The translations under genes and the position numbers were made by a program. Positions 1 through 8,843 of a stretch of 64,000 bases of DNA are shown here, piece after piece (positions within the stretch are counted from its first letter, which is position 1; each line of letters opens with the position of its first letter). The DNA comes from Pseudomonas rubra. GTDB taxonomy: Bacteria > Pseudomonadota > Gammaproteobacteria > Pseudomonadales > Pseudomonadaceae. A model generated the notes under the pieces. It ran no database searches, was not told where the DNA came from, and saw only the letters and a list, made by a program, of their open reading frames with translations. The stretch is from the NCBI RefSeq assembly GCF_028656935.1, contig NZ_JAMDGZ010000015.1, forward strand, positions 124,001 through 188,000. The letters are read 5' to 3'.

Positions 1-251
1 GCCTGCGCGGTGCGCAGCCGCTCCTCTTCGACCAGGGCCTGGATACCCTGGCGCAATTGCGGCTGGGTAATGCGAATAAACCGCCAGGGCTGCATCAGGC
101 CGACGCTGGGGGCCTGATGCGCAGCCTCAAGCAGGCGGGCGAGCAACTCAGGGGCGACTTCGCCACCACTGAAGTGGCGCATATCACGGCGCTCGCCGAT
201 GGCGCGGTAAACCGCAGCGCGCTCGGCTGCGCTAAAAGCATGTTCGTTCAT
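1..251 (-). CDS. bluB: 5,6-dimethylbenzimidazole synthase BluB, 3' part outside window
   Basis: Only the first 83 residues are in the window; the gene runs off the left edge. The protein converts reduced FMN to 5,6-dimethylbenzimidazole, the lower ligand of cobalamin. The visible N-terminus has the BluB nitroreductase-fold signatures: an AIGERRDMRHF flavin-contact segment near residues 17-27 and APSVGLMQPWRF near residues 47-58. The ATG overlaps the cobB stop by 4 nt (ATGA), so it is translationally coupled to cobB and lies in the riboswitch-controlled cob transcript. Identification is strong although the gene is partial. Confidence 0.9.
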   Translation of the reverse strand, partial: MNEHAFSAAERAAVYRAIGERRDMRHFSGGEVAPELLARLLEAAHQAPSVGLMQPWRFIRITQPQLRQGIQALVEEERLRTAQ

Positions 252-1543
252 GGACACAACAGCGCCGCCGACGCCTGGGGGTTGGAAGCAAAGTAGAAAT
301 GCACGTAGGAAGCGGTCAGCCGGCCGCGGCGGTACACCGCCTCGGCGCCCCGGCCACCGTTGGGGCTCTGGCCACGGGCAATCGGTTCAAGCTCGGTGCT
401 GGTCAGCGAATGATGGTAGGTGTGCCCGCGCAGGGTGCCTTCCGGCAGCTCTACTGCTTGCAGGGCCAGGGCGGCCAGGCGCTTCTGCATCACCGCCTCG
501 CCAGCCAGCAGGCCAAGCAGCTCGGCGCGCTCGCCGGCCACATCGGTCAGGGCATCGAGCAGGTAGAGCATGCCGCCGCATTCGGCGAGCAACGGTTTAC
601 CGGCGTGATGGTGGGCGCGAATGGCGTCGAGCATCGGTGTGTTGGCAGCCAGCGCCTGGTGATGCAGCTCCGGGTAACCACCGGGCAGGTACAGGCTGTC
701 GGCTGGCGGCAAGCTTGCGTCATGCAGCGGTGAGAAGAACGCCAGCTGCGCACCCATGCCGCGCAACAGGTCGAGGTTGGCACCATAGGTAAAGGCAAAG
801 GCCTCGTCACGGGCAACCGCGATGCGCACGCCTTGCAGCAAAGGCTCGATGGCAACTTCACTCGGCGCTGCGAAACTCACCGCCGGCGGCAAGGCCGCAT
901 CGCAGCTGGCGCCCAGGGCAGCTGCAGCCGCATCCAGGCGCGCATCGAGGTCGTTCAGCTCGCTGGCCTGGACCAGCCCCAGGTGGCGGCTCGGCAGCTC
1001 GATGCCGGTTTCACGCGACAACCCACCGTACCAGCGCAGCCCTTGGGTCAGGCTGCCTTCAAGCAACTGGGCATGGCGCAAGGTACCGACACGGTTGGCC
1101 AGCACCCCGGCAAACGGCAGGTCCGGCTGATAACGCGCCAGGCCCAGGGCCAGCGCACCGAAAGTCTGAGCCATGGCCGTGCCATCGATCACCGCCAGCA
1201 CCGGTACGCCAAAATGCCGGGCCAGGTCGGCGCTCGATGGCGTGCCATCGAACAAGCCCATGACCCCTTCAATCAGGATCAGGTCGGCCTCGGCCGCCGC
1301 TTCCCACAACAGCCGACGGCTCTCCTGCTCGCCGACCATCCACAGATCAAGCTGATACACCGGCGCGCCGCTGGCGCGCTCGAGGATCATCGGGTCGAGA
1401 AAGTCCGGGCCGCACTTGAATACCCGGACCTTGCGGCCCTGGTTGCGATGCAGGCGCGCCAGCGCGGCAGTCACCGTGGTCTTGCCCTGGCCGGACGCCG
1501 GTGCTGCGATCAGCACCGCCGGGCAATGGCGCGCATCACTCAT
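248..1543 (-). CDS. cobB: Cobyrinic acid a,c-diamide synthase
   Basis: This 431-aa enzyme amidates the a and c carboxylates of (hydrogeno)cobyrinic acid using glutamine and ATP. The N-terminal dethiobiotin-synthetase-like domain has a P-loop, APASGQGKTTVTAAL, at residues 14-28. The C-terminal class I glutamine amidotransferase domain has its nucleophile in LAECGGMLYLL (Cys near residue 322) and a late YVHFYF segment. The length is normal for the CobB/CbiA family. It overlaps cobO upstream (1540-1543) and bluB downstream by ATGA junctions, which indicates one operon. P. putida-type Pseudomonas use the aerobic pathway, so hydrogenobyrinate is the likely substrate; that is inference. Confidence 0.95.
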   Translation of the reverse strand: MSDARHCPAVLIAAPASGQGKTTVTAALARLHRNQGRKVRVFKCGPDFLDPMILERASGAPVYQLDLWMVGEQESRRLLWEAAAEADLILIEGVMGLFDGTPSSADLARHFGVPVLAVIDGTAMAQTFGALALGLARYQPDLPFAGVLANRVGTLRHAQLLEGSLTQGLRWYGGLSRETGIELPSRHLGLVQASELNDLDARLDAAAAALGASCDAALPPAVSFAAPSEVAIEPLLQGVRIAVARDEAFAFTYGANLDLLRGMGAQLAFFSPLHDASLPPADSLYLPGGYPELHHQALAANTPMLDAIRAHHHAGKPLLAECGGMLYLLDALTDVAGERAELLGLLAGEAVMQKRLAALALQAVELPEGTLRGHTYHHSLTSTELEPIARGQSPNGGRGAEAVYRRGRLTASYVHFYFASNPQASAALLCP

Positions 1544-2151
1544 AGTTCGACGCCCTTCTGGGCGCGAATGCCGGCCTGGAAGGCGTGCTTGATCATACCC
1601 ATTTCAGTGACGGTGTCGGCCAGTTCGATCATTTCATCCTTGGCCGCACGACCGGTGACAATCACATGCTGCATCGGCGGGCGGGCCTGCAGGTCGCTGA
1701 GCACCTGGTCCAGATCGAGGTAGCCATGTTTGAGGGCGATGTTCAGCTCATCGAGCAGCACAAAGGCGATCGACGGGTCCTGGAGCATCTGCCGCGACAC
1801 CGCCCAGGCGGCTTCGGCAGCGGCAATGTCGCGCTGGCGGTCCTGGGTTTCCCAGGTAAAGCCCTCGCCCATCACGTGGTAACGCACCTGCTCGGGGAAG
1901 CGCCGGAAGAACAGCTCTTCGCCGGTGCTGTTGCGGCCCTTGATGAACTGCACCACACCGCACTGCATGCCGTGGCCCATGGCCCGGGCGAGCATGCCGA
2001 AGGCCGAGCTGCTCTTGCCCTTGCCGTTGCCGGTGAGCACCAGCAGCAAACCGCACTCATTAGGGGAATTGGCAATGCGCTCGTCGATCACGGCCTTCTT
2101 GCGCTGCATGCGCGCCAGGTGGCGTTCGTCGCGCTCGGTGGATTCAGTCAT
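1540..2151 (-). CDS. cobO: Cob(I)yrinic acid a,c-diamide adenosyltransferase
   Basis: The 203-aa CobO/BtuR-family enzyme transfers the adenosyl group of ATP to the corrinoid cobalt. The modified P-loop GNGKGKSSSAFG is at residues 41-52, and LLDELN, the family's Walker B-like segment, is near residues 120-125. I chose the ATG at 2151 (MTESTERDE) because the in-frame extension upstream is not family-like. It is the first gene of cobO-cobB-bluB and follows a cobalamin riboswitch. Its stop overlaps the cobB start by 4 nt. Confidence 0.94.
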   Translation of the reverse strand: MTESTERDERHLARMQRKKAVIDERIANSPNECGLLLVLTGNGKGKSSSAFGMLARAMGHGMQCGVVQFIKGRNSTGEELFFRRFPEQVRYHVMGEGFTWETQDRQRDIAAAEAAWAVSRQMLQDPSIAFVLLDELNIALKHGYLDLDQVLSDLQARPPMQHVIVTGRAAKDEMIELADTVTEMGMIKHAFQAGIRAQKGVEL

Positions 2152-2329
2152 GAGGTTCTCCGCAAACCACTGTCGGCCGACCCGCACGAGCATGGCAGCC
2201 CATGGCTGCGCAAAGGATGCGAAGGAAACGGCGTGACAGATGAATGGATATGGCAGACGGAAAACGCGCAGGGCTGCGGCACAGGCCGGAGGATCCGCGC
2301 ATCACCCTCCGTGATGCCGTTGACTGTTG

Positions 2330-2522
2330 CAGGCCGGTCTCCGGGCTTGTGAGCGGGGCCATGAACACCCGGGACCGCGCGCCTTCCCGGGTTGCAATCC
2401 CAGTGGCCCTGCGCGGCCTTGACTCACCTACCGTTGCGGGGGCAGCGCCGGATTCGCGCGCCCTGCGCGCCCACCGGCTTCCCTGTTTCACCCTGCCAGG
2501 CCATAGCCTGCAGAGCACCTGA
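2330..2522 (-). promoter_or_regulatory. Cobalamin (B12) riboswitch upstream of cobO
   Basis: Read on the minus strand, the block holds the conserved cobalamin-aptamer landmarks in order: ACAGGGAAGCCGGTG, then GAATCCGGCGCTGCCCCCGCA, then ACGGTAGGTGAG, and a B12 box of the GCCACTG type followed by a GGGAAGGC segment. About 180 nt separate it from the cobO start. AdoCbl binding is expected to shut off cobO-cobB-bluB. The remaining leader (2152-2330) should hold the expression platform; I did not identify the switching hairpin. Confidence 0.93.
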
Positions 2523-2685
2523 AACAAGTCGCGAAGGTTAGAGGGTTGCACCCGGAGCGTCAATGAAAGGCGCCGAACTGGCCTGGATCAATGGCGCCTT
2601 TGTCATCTTGTGCAACACTGACTTCAGTGATATCAAATAGCCACAACCTCGGCTGTACTCGATCACAACTACAAGGGAGAGCAGC

Positions 2686-3264
2686 ATGCAAGGCCTGAAC
2701 ATCAATAACCCGCGCCTGGAATTCCTGCGCCCGGCCCTGGAACGCTGGGTAGATTGCATCGACCGCTTCAACCAGACGCTCGGCGATGGCGAGGCGCCCT
2801 ACTGGCACGGCGCCCAGGCTAATCTCGGCCTACTCTGCGCCGCAGCCTGGCAAGCAGAGTTGGTGACCCTGCAACAGCATCAAAGCCGCAAGCAGCGCGA
2901 AGACGGTGACCGTGAGGGCCGCTGCGACCTGTACATTGCCAGCCGCGAAGAAGCCGCCTACCTGCAAGCCAGCCAGCGCTGGCCGAAAATTGCCAAGCTC
3001 GACCTCAACAATGCCCTGGCCGAGACTGTGTATGCCGCCCGGCAGATCGCCGCGCCGAGCCAGCTCAAGGTTGCCGCATTGTTCGCCAGCCCCTGGAAAG
3101 CCGGCCAGCACGCCAGCCCCGAAGAGCTCCAGGACCTGGTTGACGACCTGCAAAAGCACAACGCCTGTGCCATCGCCTGGTACTTCCCCTACGCCTATCG
3201 CAAACTGCACAACGAAGCCGGCCAGTATTACCCTGGCATCGCCCTGCTGCTCAAGCAGGCCTGA
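2686..3264 (+). CDS. Conserved hypothetical protein, 192 aa
   Basis: I do not recognise the family. The protein is soluble, without signal peptide or membrane segments, rich in Ala, Leu and Gln, and has several Trp residues in its second half (PWKAGQ, IAWYFPYAYRK). It has a good Shine-Dalgarno (GGGAGAG) before its ATG. It is transcribed divergently from cobO, sharing the riboswitch leader interval, and converges with the methyltransferase at 3276 (11-nt gap). The base composition matches the core chromosome. Its position beside the cob operon does not prove a role in cobalamin metabolism. Confidence 0.8.
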   Translation: MQGLNINNPRLEFLRPALERWVDCIDRFNQTLGDGEAPYWHGAQANLGLLCAAAWQAELVTLQQHQSRKQREDGDREGRCDLYIASREEAAYLQASQRWPKIAKLDLNNALAETVYAARQIAAPSQLKVAALFASPWKAGQHASPEELQDLVDDLQKHNACAIAWYFPYAYRKLHNEAGQYYPGIALLLKQA

Positions 3265-3275
3265 AGCAGGCGAGA

Positions 3276-3923
3276 TCAGCGCTTACGGCACAGGGTCAAG
3301 CCATCGCCAATCGGCAACATCGACAGATCCACCCGCAGGTCATCCTTGAGCGCACGGTTCAGCGCCTGGATCGCGCGGGTGTCTTCACTGTCCGGATTCT
3401 TCTCCAGCACCCGCCCACTCCACAAGGTGTTGTCGAACAACACCAGCCCGCCTACCCGCAGCAAACGCAGCGCCTCTTCCAGATAGTGCGGATAGTTGGC
3501 CTTGTCGGCATCGATGAAGATCAGGTCATAGCGCTCTGCCGGCAGTGTCGCCAAGGTCTGTAACGCCGGCGCCAGGCGCAGTTCGATACGCGCGGCAACC
3601 CCGGCCTCTTGCCAATAGCGCCAGGCCACAGCGTTGTAGCTGCCTTCAAGGTCACAGCAGAGCAGCTGCCCATGCTCCATGGCCTGGGCCATGCACAGGG
3701 CACTGTAGCCGGTGAAGGTACCCACCTCGATCACCCGTTGCGCGCCGATCAGGCGCACCAGCAGCGCCAGCAGTTGCCCCTGCTCCGGCGCCACCTGCCA
3801 GCGCGCGTCGGGCAATGCCTGGGTCTCAAAGCGCAAACGGGCGAGCAAAGGTGTCTCGCGCAGCGACACGCTTTGCAGGTAGTGGTAGAGCGGATCGTCG
3901 AGGTAGAGTGTCTGAGCGGTCAT
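3276..3923 (-). CDS. Class I SAM-dependent O-methyltransferase (caffeoyl-CoA OMT-like)
   Basis: The 215-aa protein belongs to the small cation-dependent O-methyltransferase family. SAM motif I is VIEVGTFTGYSALCMA near residues 65-80. The metal/substrate region is DLIFIDADKANYPHYLEEAL near residues 132-151, followed by GGLVLFDNTLWSGRV. The length is typical for bacterial members. The acceptor is unknown; catechol-like substrates are usual for the family. It converges with the hypothetical gene at 2686 and lies 17 nt downstream of the NlpC/P60 gene at 3941, so it may share that transcript. Confidence 0.88.
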   Translation of the reverse strand: MTAQTLYLDDPLYHYLQSVSLRETPLLARLRFETQALPDARWQVAPEQGQLLALLVRLIGAQRVIEVGTFTGYSALCMAQAMEHGQLLCCDLEGSYNAVAWRYWQEAGVAARIELRLAPALQTLATLPAERYDLIFIDADKANYPHYLEEALRLLRVGGLVLFDNTLWSGRVLEKNPDSEDTRAIQALNRALKDDLRVDLSMLPIGDGLTLCRKR

Positions 3924-3940
3924 CGTCTACCTCGAAAGGT

Positions 3941-4474
3941 TCAGGGGTTGCGCGCCAGATGCGCCGGCTGCAGCACGCGCTTGGCGTTCAGGTAGGTTTT
4001 TTGCCAGTAGCTGTTGGACAGGGAGTCCAGGCGCACCGTTCCGCCGGTGGCTGGGGCATGAACGAAGCGCCCTTCACCGACATAGATGCCGGCATGGCTG
4101 ACCTGCGAACCGCCATTGGTGGCAAAGAACACCAGATCACCGGACTGCAGCTCGTTGCGCTCGATGCTGGGGGCGCGGATGCCGATCATTTCACGGGTCG
4201 AGCGCGGCAGCGAGATGCCGGCAGCATCGCGATACACATAGCCAATCAGGCCACTGCAATCAAAACCCGAGTCCGGGGTGTTGCCGCCCCAGCGGTACGG
4301 CGTACCCACCAGGCCCAGGGCGCGAAACAGCACGTCTTCGGCAACCGGGGAGAAATACACTTGCGGGGCCATGATCGCAGGCTCAACCACTTTACGCGGG
4401 GCCGGGGCATGACTTGAGCAGGCACCGAGCAGTGCCGCGAGGGAAAGTACAGCGAGGCGCGCCATCATCGCCAT
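3941..4474 (-). CDS. NlpC/P60 family lipoprotein (first of tandem pair)
   Basis: This 177-aa predicted outer-membrane lipoprotein peptidase has a type II signal peptide ending LLGAC, with Cys19 as lipidation site. The C-terminal NlpC/P60 domain carries the catalytic Cys in GFDCSGLIGYVYRD and the His in VSHAGIYVGEGRFVHAP. Family members cleave D-Glu-mDAP type peptide bonds in murein. A paralogue sits immediately upstream (4609-5244) with the same layout, so the pair likely arose by duplication. Specific substrate not deducible. Confidence 0.9.
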   Translation of the reverse strand: MAMMARLAVLSLAALLGACSSHAPAPRKVVEPAIMAPQVYFSPVAEDVLFRALGLVGTPYRWGGNTPDSGFDCSGLIGYVYRDAAGISLPRSTREMIGIRAPSIERNELQSGDLVFFATNGGSQVSHAGIYVGEGRFVHAPATGGTVRLDSLSNSYWQKTYLNAKRVLQPAHLARNP

Positions 4475-4557
4475 GGTCAGAACATCCTGTCTGAAGCCGC
4501 TCCGGCCTAGAGCCGAAAATAGTTGAGAATTTAGATTAGACGCTTTCTGTAAACACG

Positions 4558-4590
4558 CACGGCGACGAGCTTTTCAGCTACGTCGCCGTG
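4558..4590 (-). terminator. Strong hairpin between the two NlpC/P60 genes
   Basis: CACGGCGACG (4558-4567) pairs perfectly with CGTCGCCGTG (4581-4590), and the loop itself contains an AGCT/AGCT stem. It lies 18 nt past the stop of the upstream gene (4609-5244) on the minus strand. No U-run follows, so it may be a weak terminator or an mRNA-stabilising stem. Confidence 0.5.
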
Positions 4591-4608
4591 GTCGAACCTG
4601 TCGCAGGA

Positions 4609-5244
4609 TCAGTTGCGCGAGAGGGTGGTCGCGGCCGGAGCCATGGCCAGTGCACGCTTGGCTTCGATGAAGGTCTTGCTCCAGTAGCGATCACCGAGCT
4701 TGTCGATGCGCACACCACCGCTGCGGCGGCTGCTGGAGTGGATGAACTGGTCGTCGCCCAGGTAGATCCCGGCGTGACTGACGCGGCCACGACCATTGGT
4801 GCTGAAGAACAGCAAGTCGCCTGGCTTGAGGTTGTTGCGAGAAACCAGCGGCGCCTTGACGTTGATCATTTCGCGGGTCGAGCGCGGCAGGTTGAGGCCG
4901 GCTTCCTCACGGAACAGGTAGCCGATAAAGCCGCTGCAATCAAAGCCGGTGTTCTCAGAAGTACCACCGAAACGGTAACGGGTACCGATCAGCGACATGC
5001 CGCGTTCGAGAATGTTGTCAGCCAGGGCTGGCAGTTGGTAAGGCTTGCTGCTGGCGAAATCTTGCAACTCTGCTTCGGCGGCCAGTTCTTCCTCGAACGT
5101 CGCCTGGACGGAGGACTTGGTCAAAGCCTGAGCGGAAACCTGTTGCGGCTGAACCTGCTGCTGCGATACGGGACCGGTGGTCGCGCAGCCAAAAAGCAGG
5201 GTCACGAGTGCGAGGGGCACGAGGGGTGCGAAGCGATTTAGCAT
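4609..5244 (-). CDS. NlpC/P60 family lipoprotein (second of tandem pair)
   Basis: This 211-aa protein starts MLNRFAPLVPLALV and has a lipobox ending LLFGC (Cys20). A Gln-rich linker of about 55 residues follows, longer than in the neighbour. The NlpC/P60 domain then shows Cys in GFDCSGFIGYLFREE and His in VSHAGIYLGDDQFIHSS. It is probably a murein endopeptidase in the cell envelope. An in-frame GTG at 5250 would add two residues; I prefer the ATG at 5244. Paralogous to 3941-4474. Confidence 0.9.
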   Translation of the reverse strand: MLNRFAPLVPLALVTLLFGCATTGPVSQQQVQPQQVSAQALTKSSVQATFEEELAAEAELQDFASSKPYQLPALADNILERGMSLIGTRYRFGGTSENTGFDCSGFIGYLFREEAGLNLPRSTREMINVKAPLVSRNNLKPGDLLFFSTNGRGRVSHAGIYLGDDQFIHSSSRRSGGVRIDKLGDRYWSKTFIEAKRALAMAPAATTLSRN

Positions 5245-5359
5245 GGGCACGACCGTGTCTGGGATTTAAAGAAGCCGAGACTATGCCTTCTATCGCATCG
5301 ATTTGCAAATTCAATCGAAAATAATGTGACTTTTATGTGCCGAGGCTCTAGACCTTGTT

Positions 5360-6064
5360 TTACCAGCCCAACGTCTCTTTCAAAAACGGGATGGTGAGCT
5401 TGCGCTGAGCCTGCAAGGAGGCCTGATCGAGGCGCTCGAGCAGGTCGAACAGTGCACTCATGCTGCGGGTACCGCGGGTCAGGATGAAGTGCCCAACCTC
5501 GTCGGTCAGGTGCAGGCCACGGCGCGAAGCACGCAATTGCAGGGCGCGCAGCTTGTCTTCGTCAGACAGCGCGCGCATCTGGAAGATCAGCGCCAGGGTC
5601 AAACGCGACTTGAGGTCGGCAAGCTTGATCGGCAGCTCACGGGGCGAGCTGGAGGCCGCGAGCAACAGGCGTCGGCCGCTGTCACGCAAACGGTTGAAGA
5701 GGTGAAACATGGCCTCCTCCCACTCAGGCTTACCGGCAATCACATGCAGGTCGTCGAGGCAGACCAGTTCGTACTGCTCAAGGTTGTCGAGCAGTTCGAT
5801 GCCACGGTCGAGCAATTGCGCCAGGGGCAGATACACCGCTGGCTCGCCCATTTGTTCAAAGCGCAGGCAGGCAGCTTGCAGCAGGTGGGTACGGCCCACG
5901 CCTTGCTTGCCCCACAGGTAGATCAGGCTTTCGGTCCAGCCGGCGTCGGCTTCGCAGAGTCGCTCGACGTAGCCCAAAGCGGCGGCGTTGGCACCCGGAT
6001 AGTAGTTGATGAAGGTGGCGTCATCACGCAGACGCACACCCAGGGGCAACTGGATCGGTTTCAT
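5360..6064 (-). CDS. hda: DnaA regulatory inactivator Hda
   Basis: The 234-aa AAA+ protein is homologous to the central part of DnaA and, with the beta clamp, stimulates ATP-DnaA hydrolysis to prevent re-initiation. The ATP-binding loop is GKQGVGRTHLLQA near residues 54-66, with Arg where classical Walker A has Lys, as in other Hda proteins. Walker B is LVCLDDLHVI. An IQLPLGVRL segment at residues 3-11 is the clamp-binding motif (QLPLGV). I chose MKPIQLPL at 6064 because it places this motif at the extreme N-terminus as in known Hda; the upstream extension is not family-like. Confidence 0.94.
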   Translation of the reverse strand: MKPIQLPLGVRLRDDATFINYYPGANAAALGYVERLCEADAGWTESLIYLWGKQGVGRTHLLQAACLRFEQMGEPAVYLPLAQLLDRGIELLDNLEQYELVCLDDLHVIAGKPEWEEAMFHLFNRLRDSGRRLLLAASSSPRELPIKLADLKSRLTLALIFQMRALSDEDKLRALQLRASRRGLHLTDEVGHFILTRGTRSMSALFDLLERLDQASLQAQRKLTIPFLKETLGW

Positions 6065-6195
6065 GCTGGCTGGGCAGTCCCGAAGAACCGCAAGGGGCCT
6101 TTTGTGAAAAGTCGGCAAAGTTTATACCCGTGACGTCGGCCGCACAATGCGTTAGCAAAATCAAAGGCTTGCACGGCACGCGGGGTGGACATGGG

Positions 6196-6678
6196 TCAAT
6201 CCTCCAGCAGTTCCTCTGCACTCAGGCGAAACAGCTCCAAGGGTTGTATCGTTGCGCCCTCGACCGAGCCCAGCTTCTCCAGCACCTTGTTGACCGCGTC
6301 CATTTCGGCACTGCGTCCGGCAACCCGCTCAAAGGTGCGGCGCGGCACGGCAGTGCTCCAGCCATGCTCGAAGGTTTCGTAAGCCAGGGTCAGCGCCGCA
6401 GTGAAGTAATGTTGGCCGGCCACGGGCAACTTCACAGCTTTGTCGCCCTGATCATAGGCGACGAAGTGGTTGGGTAACGAAGCGATCCCCAGGCGCTTGA
6501 GCACCACCCAGGAGAACGCCGAGGGTACGAACATCGTGAGCTTCTCGGCCTCCAGCCGCGAGTAGCCCTGCTGCTGCAGCGCCGCCGCCACATCGTCTTC
6601 GTCGAGATCATCGGCCAGCAGCGGCAATGCATCCATCACGCCTGCCAGTGCGCAGGCGTGCTCCGTTTCATGTTCCAT
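6196..6678 (-). CDS. Conserved hypothetical protein, 160 aa
   Basis: Family not recognised. The protein is acidic at its N-terminus (LLADDLDEDDVAAALQQQGY) and C-terminus, alpha-helical in character, with no signal peptide or membrane segment. The ATG at 6678 is preferred to a GTG one codon earlier. It follows the permease gene at 6695 by 16 nt on the same strand and precedes hda, so it may be the last gene of a short transcript with the permease. Codon use is like the core chromosome. Confidence 0.8.
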   Translation of the reverse strand: MEHETEHACALAGVMDALPLLADDLDEDDVAAALQQQGYSRLEAEKLTMFVPSAFSWVVLKRLGIASLPNHFVAYDQGDKAVKLPVAGQHYFTAALTLAYETFEHGWSTAVPRRTFERVAGRSAEMDAVNKVLEKLGSVEGATIQPLELFRLSAEELLED

Positions 6679-6694
6679 CACGCAGGGTGTCCTA

Positions 6695-7768
6695 TTACAA
6701 ATCAGGGTCTATCTCGCCAGCATACATGTCCGACTCTTTATACAGGTCGTGAATGTGCCGCAGCAGCACCATGATCACCGCCGCCACCGGCAAGGCCAGC
6801 AACACCCCGGTAAAGCCGAACATTTCGCCACCGGCGAGGATGGCGAAAATAACCGCCACCGGGTGCAAGCCAATGCGGTCACCCACCAGCAAGGGCGTCA
6901 GCACCATGCCTTCCAGGGCCTGACCGATCATGAACACTGCGGCAATACCAAGCAGCGGGTACGGATCGCCACCAAACTGAAACAACCCGGCGATCATCGC
7001 CGCGCCGATGCCAATGATGAAGCCCATGTACGGCACGATCGCCGCCAGGCCAGCCAGCAGGCCGATCAACAGGCCCAGCTCCAGCCCCACCAGCATCAGC
7101 CCCGAGGCATAGATGATGCCCAATGCCAGCATCACCAGCAGTTGGCCGCGAACGAAAGCGCCCAGCACCTCGTGACACTCGCCGGCCAACGCCACTACCC
7201 GCGCCTCGCGCTGACGCGGCAACAGGCTGCGGATCTTGGCCATCATCAGGTCCCAGTCACGCAGCAGGTAGAAGCTCACCACCGGGATCAGCACCAGGTT
7301 GGCCAACCAACCGATCAGGGCCAAGCCCGAGGCGGTGGCCTGGGACAGGATCACCCCGACGATATCGGTGGTCTGGCCCATGTGCTCGCTGATAGCGGCC
7401 TTGATCTTGTCGAACTTCCAGAAACCTTCGGCCAGCCCCAGGCGCGCCTGCACCCAGGGCAGGGCCTGATGCTGCAGCCAGTCGAGCATCTGCGGCGCCA
7501 GCTCGTAGAGGCGCACCAGCTGCCTGGCCAGCATCGGCACCAGCACCAGTAACAGCAAGGTCAGCAGCAGGGTGAACAAGGCAAACACCACCACCACGCC
7601 CCAGGTGCGCGACAAGCCGGCGCGCTCCAGGCGGTCAACCAGCGGGTCGGCCAGGTAGGCCAGCAGGATGCCGACCAGAAAAGGTGAAAGAATCGGGTGT
7701 AGCCAATAGAGCAAGGCGGCGCACAGCAGCCCCCCGCCCAGCCAAACCCAGCGACGTGTATCGGTCAT
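6695..7768 (-). CDS. AI-2E family transporter / PerM-like permease
   Basis: The 357-aa integral membrane protein has about eight hydrophobic segments: two near residues 8-40, one near 58-85, then a long loop and a cluster from about 150 to 335. It includes the family's PYMGFIIGIGAAMIAGL and GQALEGMVLTPLLVGDRIGLHP-type segments. The family (COG0628) includes TqsA and YdiK; substrates are mostly unproven, so no export function is claimed. It sits 25 nt downstream of the DUF2066 gene in the same direction and next to hda, an arrangement seen widely in Pseudomonas. Confidence 0.9.
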   Translation of the reverse strand: MTDTRRWVWLGGGLLCAALLYWLHPILSPFLVGILLAYLADPLVDRLERAGLSRTWGVVVVFALFTLLLTLLLLVLVPMLARQLVRLYELAPQMLDWLQHQALPWVQARLGLAEGFWKFDKIKAAISEHMGQTTDIVGVILSQATASGLALIGWLANLVLIPVVSFYLLRDWDLMMAKIRSLLPRQREARVVALAGECHEVLGAFVRGQLLVMLALGIIYASGLMLVGLELGLLIGLLAGLAAIVPYMGFIIGIGAAMIAGLFQFGGDPYPLLGIAAVFMIGQALEGMVLTPLLVGDRIGLHPVAVIFAILAGGEMFGFTGVLLALPVAAVIMVLLRHIHDLYKESDMYAGEIDPDL

Positions 7769-7793
7769 GAACGGCTCCCGGCCAGGTCAGGGT

Positions 7794-8843
7794 TTACCAA
7801 CGAAAACGCAGCCCGTTGAAAGGTTGCGCGGCTGCGGCCTGGGTTGCCCCGGGGTTGGCCGGATCGGCGGCGACAGGTGCTGCCGGCGCCTCGGCAGGCA
7901 TCTCCTGCAACTTGGCCAGACCCAGTTGCGCGCGTAATTGATCGCTGTTGCCAGTGACCTGGTAGGTCAGGGTATCGCCCTGCGCCTCCTTGAGCCGCGC
8001 GCCATAGGGCTCGAGGACTCGACCCAGTTCGGCATAGCGCTCCAGGGTCATGCCCTGAACCTGTACTTGCATTTCGCTACTGGCACCAGGACGCGCGACG
8101 AAACGCGGCGCCAGGCGATTGCTGACTGCAAGCATCACGGCATCGGCCAGGGCAGCCTGATCTGCACCTTCGGCAGTGCCCTGCTCGCGCTGCTCGCCCA
8201 GCCACAGGCGCCACTTGCCCTGCCATTTGCCGTCGGTTTCACTGGCGTGCACCGCCAGCAAGGCGTCAGCGCCATAGCGTTCGGAGGCCTCACGCAGTGG
8301 CGCCGGATCGCTGCCTTCAAGGTACTTGCCGGTAGCCACCAGTTGTTCCTGCAGATCGGCCAGTGGCAAGCGCAGCGGCAGGCCACGGTGCTGGGCAGCG
8401 CGACGCAACGGCTCGGCGCTGCCCTGGCCGTCGCCGACCAGGTTCGAGCCTTCGAGGCTGTCGTTCAACCACCAGCCAAGGATCGATGGCCGGTTGTTGC
8501 CCCACAACGCCAGGCCCGCCTGACGCAAAGCACGTTCGGTGCTGCCCGGATCGAAGTCGACCAGTACGGTTTCCGGCGGACCGGCCTCGAAGCCGAACTG
8601 GCTGATGATCTGTTGCGGATCTTTACGCAGGGCAGCCAAGCCTGGGCTTTGTGCGGCCTTGGCATCGCCGGTCAGGCGCAAAACCAGGGTTTCGAGGGCT
8701 TTTTCGGTGGCTTGGGTACGGGCTTCGGCGCCCTGGCCGTTAACCGACTCGCGCACCTGATACAGACCGGAGAGGGTTTCAGCCTGGGCCGAGAGGCCGA
8801 ACAGGGCCAGACAGCCGGCGGCCAGGTAGTTACGCAAACGCAT
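7794..8843 (-). CDS. DUF2066 domain-containing exported protein
   Basis: This 349-aa protein has a Sec signal peptide (MRLRNYLAAGCLALFGLSAQA, cleavage after AQA) and a DUF2066-type body. The C-terminus has a short Ala/Pro-rich linker before the last residues FNGLRFRW; an aromatic C-terminal residue is compatible with envelope localisation, but this is weak evidence. Function unknown. It lies between the divergent purM and the permease gene, in the order purN-purM / DUF2066 / permease / hda that is common in gammaproteobacteria. Confidence 0.88.
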   Translation of the reverse strand: MRLRNYLAAGCLALFGLSAQAETLSGLYQVRESVNGQGAEARTQATEKALETLVLRLTGDAKAAQSPGLAALRKDPQQIISQFGFEAGPPETVLVDFDPGSTERALRQAGLALWGNNRPSILGWWLNDSLEGSNLVGDGQGSAEPLRRAAQHRGLPLRLPLADLQEQLVATGKYLEGSDPAPLREASERYGADALLAVHASETDGKWQGKWRLWLGEQREQGTAEGADQAALADAVMLAVSNRLAPRFVARPGASSEMQVQVQGMTLERYAELGRVLEPYGARLKEAQGDTLTYQVTGNSDQLRAQLGLAKLQEMPAEAPAAPVAADPANPGATQAAAAQPFNGLRFRW

